A stretch of DNA of 64,000 nucleotides, taken from contig OX387202.1 in NCBI GenBank assembly GCA_947561715.1, positions 16,319,001 to 16,383,000 on the forward strand, read 5' to 3'. Made by a program: the position numbers and the translations under genes. Below are positions 1 through 11,600 of this stretch, piece after piece. Numbering within the stretch: the stretch's first letter is position 1; the number at the start of each line of letters is the position of its first letter. This DNA comes from Ascidia mentula. Its lineage: Eukaryota; Chordata; Ascidiacea; Phlebobranchia; Ascidiidae. A model generated the notes under the pieces. It was not told the origin of the DNA, did no database searches, and saw only the letters and a program-made list of their open reading frames with translations.

Positions 1-125
1 CAATATCCCGCCTTGCTAACGTGAAGGCAGTTAAACATGTTTTCCACCCATTCCCCACACTGTATGCGGAACACCACCATGACTGCATGAGGGAAATCGA
101 CGAAGTTCCAGCGCGGTTGATTGTC
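1..125 (-). CDS. Nav exon, domain II pore loop (cut by the window edge)
   Basis: 125 nt present, phase 0 in. It reads [18 protein letters not shown] then [12 protein letters not shown], the DII pore loop. The selectivity Glu codon is at 51-53, and a second conserved Glu follows in VENM. The exon or gene continues past base 1. Confidence 0.92.
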
Positions 126-2637
126 CTGTGCATATAAAAGGGTTTGTAATTATACATGTTAGCAGAGGTTGCAGTTAGATTTAAATAGTTGCAAAACTGT
201 TCCCCTGTTCTACCAAAAGAAAAAAACAACTTTGGATGTCGTAAGTTCGAATCCCAGTACGACACCAATGAAACTACACTAAGGGTATCAAGGCAGGTGC
301 CCTCGGTTTTATTCTTTTCGGTTATCGTTAGCATTCAGTTCACCTGATACATGTCGACATAGTCTTGGCGAAGGAGCTGCATTCCGATCAGAGCAAAAAT
401 GAAGAGAACGAGCATGAAGACGATGGTGAGATGCCATAACTTTCCCACCGTCTTCCCGATTGTTCGTAGGAGTTTGTTCAGTACCGGCCATTGCTTAGCT
501 AGTTTAAGAATTCTCATCTACAAATAGAAATATGGTAATGGTAATGGTAAAGGCAAATATAAATAAATAAACATAGTCCAGAGATGTGGAAAATCATTTC
601 CTATTCAATTTCCTAAAGCCACAACGATTTCCACCTTTTGACCATACTTATGGAAACTTCGTGCATTTGGTTATTATCAGTCAGCATTCTTAAAAATGAT
701 GAGAAACATGGGCTTTTACAGTTTAATCATATTCCCTTTGTTTGTGTTGTTTTACAGACACTGACGATGCTGTTTGGTGAAGTATGTTTCTCTTATAAGA
801 AAGCCACCAGATTTTAACCTTCGAAATACACGTTTCAACGAATGTGGTCTACAGTAAAAGTGATAATATCGTTGTTGCTATGAGAACAGAATGGGAAGTG
901 GTTCCCGGAATCAATTAACTGGAAATAAACAAAACAACACGTGTGTGCATATACGCAACTGTGTCGTTCGTAACAGCCGACATGCAAACGTTTAGAACCG
1001 ATGAATTAAAACAAAAAGCAAACTATGACAGAAAATTGATGGAAACTTACGAGTCGAAAGGCTCTAAGGACGGATAGTCCGTTCATGGATTGTAGAAGCA
1101 GCTCCATACAGCTGAAGAACACAACCACCGCATCAAACACGTTCCAACGCTCCCGAAAGTATGTGTAGGGGGTGAGACCCACGATCTTCGTCAGCATTTC
1201 GACGGTAAAGACAACAGTGAAAAACTGCACAAAAAAATCCCCGTTAAATCTCGGAGACTAAATGCACAATTTTGCGATTGTGTTATGAAGAGAAAACATG
1301 TGCCTATTTTAGAAGATATGTGGCATCTACTCACAATATTGGCGCGCTCGAGCATCCTCTCAAAGCTTTCCTCCATAGGGTGGTGCTCGATGAACATGAA
1401 GCAAGTGTTAAGGGCGATGCACAGAGTAATGAGAAGATCAGTGAACGGATTCAACACAAGGTTTTCGATTTTGCGTTGAATTCTCTGCGTATATTTCAAA
1501 GGGTTGAAATGTCATATCGGTTGATATGTTATTTACGTCACAAATGTGCGATTTTTGCACTTCCTACTTTTACGAGAAACTGCTTTGGAGCAAACGTGTT
1601 TGAGGCTGCACATGCTGGACTTGTTTGAATTTGGGAAAGTTAAACGAACTGAACGTAGAATGCTTTAGTGACTTTTTGAAAGGGCGGTGCAAATATATAT
1701 TTTACTTTCTGTTTCACTGAAGGCAAAAATTAAAACAATGCCTTTAGGCGACGTTTTGAGTTACACCAAGTGTGAAGCAGTAAACAGATTACTAAAATTG
1801 GAAAGGAATGAGACTGACTGATGCCGAGCTGGCGAAATATGTGAGCGAACGGTAGAGAAACTCCTATCGGCCAGAAAGGCTGAATTTAAGTTTAAAGGAA
1901 AGGCCGGCAGTCACTTACCACCCAGGCTGTCGGGCAACATCTCCAAAGGCCGAAGTTTTCGATAAAAATGATCCATAATCGGCCAAGACCGCGCCTAAAT
2001 GTGCTGGGCTTGCGCTGCCTGGAGTTTCTCGAATGGACATCTGAAGCGGTAAAATATCGGGAGTGTTACGATTACTTACAACGAGAAGCTGTGTTCAAAA
2101 GAATGAACGAAGACAAATCTTCAAATTTTTGCATTTGAATTTGTGCACGATACGAATTAAAGCAGCTGTTTATTATTTACAAAACTGTCATATATTAAAC
2201 GGCTTTGACCAATAGCCAAAGCTAATATGCTGCTATACATTCTATGCGAACGTTACGAACACGACTTCGTCCATCATCAGTGAAATTTGAGCTGTGCATA
2301 GCGAGCTATTTAATGTATAGCAGCATATTAGCTTTTTGTTTAAATTAGTAAACTTTTTGCACATAAACAGCTGCTTACCAGGGATTCGCGTAATTTCATC
2401 TTCCGAGCACGAAAATTCGAAGCTCCCCTGGAATTAAAACATTGGCACGTTAACAAACGGGTTTCATACGCTTATCGATAGCTCTGTCAGTCCTATTGGT
2501 TATTGAAAGTCTCATGTCTTGCGTAATTTGTTTGTTAAATTTCCACCATTTCATTGTAGTCCAGTGACACAATCACCAGCTGCAATGATGAGATCTTATA
2601 GGTCGTAACAGTGTACACAATTGTCTATTATTATGTG

Positions 2638-2668
<31 letters not shown>

Positions 2669-5600
2669 ATTTAACTATGAAAATATTTATTTAAAATTTA
2701 AATAATGTATTTCCTTGAAGGCAAATGAGCAGAGAGCGCATGTTAATAACAAACGGATCGACGTTGACCGAAAGGTACCACAAAGTGTGCCCGCTAGTGT
2801 GAAAGCTAACACAGTGCCACTGTCAACAGCTGCACTGATGAGACCTTACAGGTCGAAACAGTGCGTGTATATACCCTGTCTGCAGCTCTCCAATATTATG
2901 GCTTTTCTGCACATTTAGGGAACGCCTTTTTGTGCAAATCGTCACAAAAGCATTCACCCAAGCCTTGTTATTTTGTTCCTGAACCCCGATTGATTTCGCC
3001 GATGATAAATCCACGCCTTTACCGACTTTGTCAGGCTTTTTGTACCTTCTTTTATTGTTTTATTACGACCACACCGGGATTTACACCCATGACATCTTGG
3101 CCATGAATCCCAATCAGGTTTTTTTCTTGTTATATGGGTCGGGCGCTTGACCGATGTTGCCAATCGTCTTATTTTAGTACCTGCGGTCCGCCGTGCGACC
3201 TGGATTCCCGCTGTCGCCGCCTCGTGTACATTCGTGTAGGACGATCTGTGCTGATGCCATCAACCACCAGGGGGGATGTCGGGCTGGGTGGTTTATCATC
3301 AAGGAATGCGCTCGCAGGGAGGAATCCCGAATCTTAATGTAAGAATGGATTTTTAACAGTCAGCTTTATTTGGGCCTATTGTTCGATAATTTGGACAAAT
3401 CAAATCACCTAATTTTGTTTTTTACGAACAACTGCTACGCACATAAAAACATTAAAAACAACGCCACGAATATAAAGTTTGAAAGCACAAGGCTAAAAGA
3501 CTTCACAGTGGCAATAATACAAATACACAGTGAAAACTCACTGGTTTTACGGTCGACCCTGCACACGTCCGGCAAGTTCGACCGGGTCGGTGAGAGGTCC
3601 CTTATTCGCTTTGAACGTCCCGGTATTAAATCTCGATAGCTTGGAGGAGCGAGGTTTGATCTGGTCTCAAGTTGTTTGGGACAAGGAACGAACAGCGTTG
3701 TGGTCGCGTCGTTGTCACTCAGCGCTTGATTCACGTCGGCCTCCACGACCTATTGGCCGAAAACACGTGTTTTTATTTCAAAAAAAATACAATAAGCCTG
3801 GGCATCAACAGCAACATAATATTTTGTTTGGGAAAGACGTGTTTTTAGCACCAGGTAACGAAAGACACTTGTTGATGCTTCCAGACAGATCCTTATACAA
3901 ATGGTCTCTCTATTTCGACAGAAGAGGCGCCCTTACACAAGGCAGCAAAGAGCACTAACTTACGTGATTTCTGTTCAACTGATGTACATCAACAAGCTTT
4001 TATTAAAAGACCAATAAATTGGTTTTCTTGATGTATTTTCTTGAATAAAGTCAAGCATTTTCCGTAAGTAAAGCAACAAAAAAAACTGTTTTCTCAGTAT
4101 GGCTCCTCTATCAACAACTGTAAAGCGGTCTCTTCACAACCTTCACCCTCACCCCCATAACAGGGGCGTAATGCCCAATTGACTGGTTTATGTATTGTGA
4201 CGTAACACATACCTGCTGCGGAAGGGGAGTCTCCGCGATTGAGGAATCACTAAATCGACGCAATGGTTGGAAAATAGGCACTTGGAGGTTGTTGCCGTCG
4301 TTCGATCCTGTAAAGCAGCAAACGGTTTGTGTTGTGGCCACTATTAAGGAGATCAGAGAAAAAAGGTTGCTTTAATGAAGTAGTTCTCACTCTTTTTCTC
4401 GGGCGACGTACTTGAAAAGATTCACCGCGTTTGCGAAGCATCAATTATAATCAGGACGATGCTGTGTTTACAGATTATTGCGCACAAGACCGACTAAATT
4501 GGTTACTTGCCTTCATTTCTCCATAAAAGTTTAAGTTTTGTTGAAATTGTTAATTTTTATTACCGTATATAGTGGTTCTTAAACCCATCAGAGTTTTAAG
4601 AACCACTTATATACGGTAATAAAAATATGCACAACCTCTTACCCAATGATAAAGGTGCCGGATCAGACAAGCAAGCCGAACAGGAGGAGTCGTATACCCC
4701 GCATGAAGAATCACAACATGACTCCCCAGAGAGAGAGGGGTGATGGCGTATCGCCTGATCCACTGTTAAAAGGTTTTTCGAATCCACTTTCGGCGTCTGC
4801 AGATTCGGTTCGGCCTTCAGATCCGAATCCGCAGCAGTGATCACCAGCTGCACGGGCGGGGGCGCCTGACTAGAGCTGGCTCCGTCAGTCGGATTGGAGG
4901 AGCGCGAACCGAGACTTGGACGATTGCGATTCCGCCTGGTTGTCGAACGCCGTACGTGCCTACTACCGCGGTGTCCCGGATGTGGGGAGCAGGCGTCGTC
5001 GGAGCACGAGCAACAATCCGAGCTCAGCTGTTGATTGCTGCGCATTTTGAAATGAGTTTCAAGGTAATTAGAGGGTGTATGGGACACTACGGATAGTTTG
5101 AAGGTCAAATTTATATGAATAATATAATATATATATATAGAGAACACTACAATTATAGAACGCTGATTTATATTTAAATAAGACAGAAACTGAGGAAGCC
5201 AATAGGCGAAATAAATATTTCTGTTGATAAATCAAGATCTTATAGTGACGTTGATTGTCTTTTTCTCCTTTTAAAGTTCCAGGAATATAATACGCTACAA
5301 AGGGTGTCAAGTTTCAACGAAATCATTTGAAATTCCCGGTCCCTTGTCTACAATAACCGTATTGTTCACGGAAAACACAGAATTTCATGTTCTTTTACCT
5401 GGGGTCGAAAGAAGGATGCCGTTTTCGCCTGCTCGAGTGCCTGGACCTGACCAAACTGGCGCGTCTCGAATCCGAACCGTCTGCGTCATACACCGACGCC
5501 GTCGACGCACCCAAACGCGATCGTGACGTCCTGCGACGTCGGCGGCGACGCGAATCGCGAAAGCTGAACGGGCCTCCGCCCGTCAATTCCCCGATGGAAC

Positions 5601-8600
5601 CGCGCGTTTCGTGTGATGTCAGCGACGTGGTGATAAGGCCGACCCTTCTGCCCCCACCCCCTCTTTCTACGTCACTTTCGCTGCTGTCTGTGAGGATATT
5701 GTCGCAACGGATGCTTCGCAAATCAAGATCCTGGTCCTCCTTTGAAATGTATACGAAAGTGAAATTGACCCAGAAGAAAACAACTTGGTCTTACCTCTTT
5801 CTTCTCTGCCTCGCGCTCTTTCGCCTCCTAAGAACAAAGATTAGAATTGAAAATAAGAATTGAAGGCAGGTATGATTTTATTGTGAGGAGTTAGAAATAA
5901 ATTGATATGATAAACACCCTGGTGCCGTGCTTAAAAATCGAGCTTAATATTTTTCGGGTAAAAGTCGTCTTGCGGCCAATTGTGCTGTGAAATCTGGGTT
6001 CGGAATTCTGGTAAATGGGGTAAAGGGGTTACAGAAATATACGATTTTGCATTTTTTTGTACTCACAAAATACTGAGTAAGAGATATGTCGTGTGCAACT
6101 TTGCATCAATCTACAGTGTTCCCAAGCATTACTACTAGGTCTCTTTCATGACCTAGTGGATTTTTTTACACACGGTAATAATACAAATACGATTAATTTC
6201 ACAAAGAATTCCTTAAAAGTCTGTAAATATATCGATACAAAATTCGAACAGTTTTTATTCAAAACAACCCACCATCTCTTCAACCTCCACAGCTGCGTGC
6301 TGTTCCTCGTAAGACATGTATACCACTGCCAGGATCAGGTTAACCAGATAGTAGGAACCCAAAAGCACGACCAAGACGTAGAAGATAGCGTAGGTCTTTC
6401 CAATTGTGTGCAGTGTCTGTCAAACATTATGAAAGTCAGTGCTGAACGTAAGTACGCAGTTACGGTAAGAATCCAACGCCCGTTGAGCCCAAATAGTTTT
6501 GAGAAACTTTAAATTGGTGAAATTATTCACCTAGCAGAATTCTAATCTACAGTATTTTTTTTTACTTTTGTCCCTGAAAACAGTTTAAACCCATGGTAAC
6601 CGTGTTAAAGTATAGGGAACACGAATCTGGTTTTGCTATGATTATTGCCTGTATAGAAGGCGTTGAATCTGGTGCATGGCGAAACTCACCAGATAGTAGA
6701 GGCGACCCCATGCGTCCAGCGCCACCAAGCGGAAGGACGTGAGAAATGCGACGAAGAAGTGATCGAAGCTCGTGTAGCCGAAGTCGGGGTTTCCCCCGGC
6801 TATCATACACTTGTATCCAAGCGGACAAACGTCACTGGGAAGTCATAGAGACGTGTTGGATTATTTTTGGACAAATTATAAAATTAAACTCCTTCAAAGT
6901 GGTGTGACGCGCCGTAAGACGGTGTACTCTCCAAAGAAGCACAAATTTCGCGTGTTTCATTAAAAACTTGTTTAAAATGTCTATGCAGTTCAGGGGTTGA
7001 GCTGTCTCAGGAAAATGCCTACTACATCTATTTTAAAATTATAAAACACTGAAAAAATAAATAAAAAGTGTGTATTATCAAACACTCGAAATTTGTGCTA
7101 CTTAAGAGAATAATCCAAAATTTTGTACAGAAAGAATATCATAAAATATTCGAACACTTTAACCCCAATTAAACTCACTGCTCCTCAATCGCGCAGTAAA
7201 TAGGTTCCAGATTTGGTCGATTCGGTGATCCAGGGTAGTAGAATCCCCCTGTAGGCGGTTCCGACATACAATAATGTGAACTCTCATTCCTCCAGTACTG
7301 CTCCAGCGAGTCATTCAGTTTCGTGTTCTCAGACAAGTATACGTAACTACCCGTGAAGTCACCCGTTGACGTCATAAATCGAAACACGACCACGCGATCG
7401 CGATACTTCCAATTCGGTATATTGTTTCGCCACATCCACAACAGCCCCTGGAGACCTGGAGCGGAAGCGTTAAAGTCCCACTGGCCGTCCAAGGTGGGCG
7501 TTAATGTATCGGCTGAGGCGGACTTTAACAGGCACGACAGTTCTGCCACGTGATAATGCGCCGTGCAGTTCGTTCCGTTTAAAAGGTGGGAGCTTACGTC
7601 ACGCAGGAGTGACGCATTCTGTAGAACCGTTACGTTAACGCTCCCATCCGCAAAGCAAGAGTTTTTCGCAGCACCCATTGTGACGTGGTTGAAGACAGTG
7701 ACGTTGCTCGCGCGCAAAACGTCCCACATGAGCCTCGCGTCCTCCGCGCTCCACGATACCCCGTCGGCGCGGGGGAAGTCCCTAAACCCAGCGCAGTTCG
7801 GGTGTGGTTTAAGGGCGCTGGTGTTCCAAGTCGCGTACAATGGCACAAACGAGTCGAGCGCCGCGACTCGACTCCATGCTGTAGTCCTAAAATCGCTGAA
7901 CATATCGAGCGGCCCAGTTCCTGTGCCATTGTGGGGCCCTTTGTTGAGAAACATGGCGTCGGGGGGTAATTCCAGCGTGCCGGGTTCCTGCACACACTTC
8001 TGCCGCAAGGTGCCGTGAAAGAGCTGGTAGCCGACGAGCGCGAAGACGGAAACGACGAATGCGGTGAGAAGCACGGCGTCTTTGAGAGCACGGATGGAGT
8101 GCAGTAGGGCCTTGACGATGGCCCTCAGGTCTACATGCAATGGAGGCGTGATGTTATATTATTGAAACGTTAAATATATATATCCATTTTATTATAAAAT
8201 TGAGGTATCAGTTCACTTGACAATATAAAGAGGAGGTAATTGGCAAAGATTCAGTTCAAATCCATGTATTCCCGTTTCTGACTTGTGCTGAACCCAAAAA
8301 CCCACCATGGAGTTCAACGACATCAAAACCAATGTTACTGCGCAGCGATTTTGCGCTGTTATGCGGGGAGACGCTGTAAAAATAGATAAGTTTGGCAGCA
8401 AACTAAAGCCGTGCGATTGAAGGACGCGACCGTAAAAGTTTAAAGCTGGTTCTGCGCCGTTATGACCTCGTTCAAACCGACGCCTATAAAGCACATGAAA
8501 GTCGCTTAGATTTTAAATGCAATTGCGAATCCTATTGACGTATTGGCACTAAAATTGCTCTTGTCGTCATGTTACCAAGAAATCGCACTGGTTTTTTACC

Positions 8601-11600
8601 GTTGTTTTAGATTATAGAAACAAACACTATTGTTTGTTGGGTGTCGCCCTGCCACGTTATTATGGGCCTTGCGTGATGGAACTATCGTCAAAAACCAACC
8701 GTACCGTGACAAAACACTTAAGGACCCTGGGTCGTGATGTGGTTCATTATAAGGCCCAGGCAACTCGGTCTGTGGTAAACAAAACAATCACAAACCCCGG
8801 CAATGCGCAAGTGTGCCCGACTCTCCAGGGAGAGTTTGGCCGGCTTAGAGAGACCAATTTCCCGCCGTAATTGCCCAAGTCACGCAAGGTCCTGGCACAC
8901 AACATGTGCATCAACGTCCCTTGAGGAATAACGCCGTTTATTACGTCATAAAGTTTAACTAGTAATCACTTTTTAATGTAAAATATCGCCATCCACGCGA
9001 TTAACATTTAACGCACCTGGTATCACTGACATTGTTTTCAGTGCCCGAAGCACACGAAATGCCCGCAACATCGCCACCTGCTGGCCGCCCACGTGATTCG
9101 CGATTATGGCTTTCAACGTAAGAGAGATAACTCTGAAAAAAAAACGTTGCTTGTCGTTATCAGATAAAACATATACATTACAGTAATATTCAAAAACTAC
9201 GTATTTTGGGTGATTCGATGGCATATTCCAACTCATTCTCGACAAAATATTATTGAAAGCAAAGCAGATAGACCATACTCGGCCATGATGACTGTGAAAT
9301 CAAGCCAGTTCCACGGGTCTCGAAGATAGGAAAATTGGTGAAAGACAAAACCGCGCGCGATGATCTTGATTGCGGCTTCGATGACGTAAATGCCGGTAAA
9401 CACGTGCCTGCGTGAAACGGTAGGTTAATGGTTCGAAGCACGACAAAGGTAATCACAGTTGCAGATATCTGCAACGAAAACTGATTTTATTAAAATAACA
9501 GAAACGGTTAAGGTTGTTGAGTTTAATTTAAGCAAATGGTCAGAATGCAGCCTACCTCAAAAATATTTAAAGCAGTAATTTGGCAGCAAATATGATGCCT
9601 AGCATTCATTTGTTCATATCATATGTAAGTTCGTGGCGGTTCACCCAGACTTATTCAGCATAAGTCAAACAAAAGTATTTAAACCATATTACTCAAAGAC
9701 AAATTCGATACTTTACATTAAACATCCATTCAATGAATCAAATTAGTGGGCCCATTTCGTCTGTCATAATTGCGAAACGTCGTAATTTTGAAAATATTTC
9801 ACGGGCGAATGGGCAACCCAACAATAACTTCACGCCCAAATTGCTTTCGCGTCAATAACTTTCCGCTTGAACGCATTACAAAAGCACACCTCGCCACACA
9901 GGCCCGCCATTACTCACTCAACGTAGTTCTCTATCCACGGCACGGGCTCAGCGGGAACCATGCAGGCGCAGTTGCACAGAATTACAAACATAATAAAGTG
10001 GGCGAACATCGGGCGAATGTAGAGATCAGTGGCGGCAGAACGGAGCCGATTTGCCGGTTCGAAGAGAAACAGGGATCGGGCCTTGCTGAAACGGAAGATG
10101 GTTCCTTGCTTGTTCACGATGATATACGTCTGCAAAGAAAAATATACTCATGATAATTAGGTAAATTTGCCGCTATAAAAACGAACAAAATTGTTTACGA
10201 ACGAAATATTTTCAAACGGGTTGTTTCCATCGGTGGTCCCGTTTGTGTTAATTTTATCACAACTGTCGTTGCCAGTAACAAGTTTAAACGAATAAAATCC
10301 AACGTTTTAAGTCAGCGAGAGAGAAATCACCTCGCCAGGAAAGCGCGTTTTCACAATCTGTGCAATATTGGTGAGCAAATCAAAAGTTCTAGTGATGGCT
10401 TCTCGGCCGTTCCACTTTCCCCTATGTTGTCGAACGAAATCGGCGCCAAAACTGCGCGGCTCCGCGCCAGGGTCCGGGCTCCCTTCGGGCTTTGAGGTTC
10501 GAATCGGTATTGTGCCCGTCGAGACGGCCCTTCGATAGGAGGACCGGTTTCGGGCCGTCCTGCCCGGCCGACAGCCATGGGCTTGCGTGTATGCGGTTTC
10601 GACGACATCCACGAAGTGCACGCTTTGTGGACAGCCCGTCGACATGCTTCTTCTCAAAACGCTGGGTTTGGTAAAAGTTGATTTGTCCACATGGGAAATT
10701 GAGTGGGGAATAAGAGCCATAATGGTTGCGAAACCTTAAGTTACTTCGTGTTGGATTTCTTGCTGATTTTCTGTTATAACTGGAGCTTCCTGGCAGACGA
10801 GCCTGGTTTAATCAGACGATAAGAGAACATAACTGCTCAATAACATTGTATAACAAACTACAGCTGAACATGCAAAGTAACTTTTAAATTTGTAATCGAT
10901 AAAACAGACGTGCTTTCTTGTACAGAAGCACATACTATGCACCACCGTTCTGAATTAGGGCACAAAGAAAAATAAAAAGGATATTAAACTTCCCTAAAAC
11001 AACCAGAGTCAGAAAGCAAACAACACGAGTTTATGGCCGATACGATCACTTCGAAATTGCCTTCGGACCACAACAAACGATGACGTCACCAAGTGAAGCC
11101 AACCGTGAAGAAGATCAAAAGCCAAACTCCCGTTAAAACGGCGAAATTAAACAGAGAACGAATAGGACACCGCGCTGCGTAAAAATTGTTACATGGCACC
11201 ACCTATAGCGTGTTGCATATAATCTGGAAAGCTTCGTTGGCTCTTTAAGTTTCTAAAAAAATCCCATCTGCAATTCAAAACCATTTCTAAACTTCTGGTC
11301 TGAAAATCGGCTTGAGATAACGGGTTAAACGAGGGACGGATGGCTGTAAAACTTGACTTGACGCGTTTGCGTAAATCTGCCTGTTGCGCCCCAGACCGCG
11401 GTCCAACCCTGCACGAGCCTTTCATTTTTTGGTGGCGAAATAAGGTTTAACGTAACGAAGGTCGGCACGTAATTGAATACAACCAGTTAAAATTGCAACC
11501 TGCATGAATTATGCAGCCCGCATTCTGTTAAACGCGAAAATTGACAAGTTCAAACTTGACAAGAGCTCCATTGCGAAGCGAGAGTCTGACAGATTTTTCG

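Larger units (their letters stand above)
2041..3541 (-). other. Repeat-rich Nav intron in the I-II linker
   Basis: 1.5 kb almost filled by small elements: a foldback (2158-2378), the tandem hammerhead unit (2572-2887) with its GTT tract, and a tRNA-derived repeat (3056-3170). No coding sequence is seen between 3170 and 3541. Confidence 0.75.

Noticed and set aside
5387-5863. 158-codon plus-strand frame
   Set aside because: Antisense shadow of the Arg/Ser-rich Nav linker exon. It also crosses an intron of Nav.
7563-8018. 151-codon plus-strand frame opposite the Nav turret exon
   Set aside because: It is the antisense shadow of a GC-rich coding exon.
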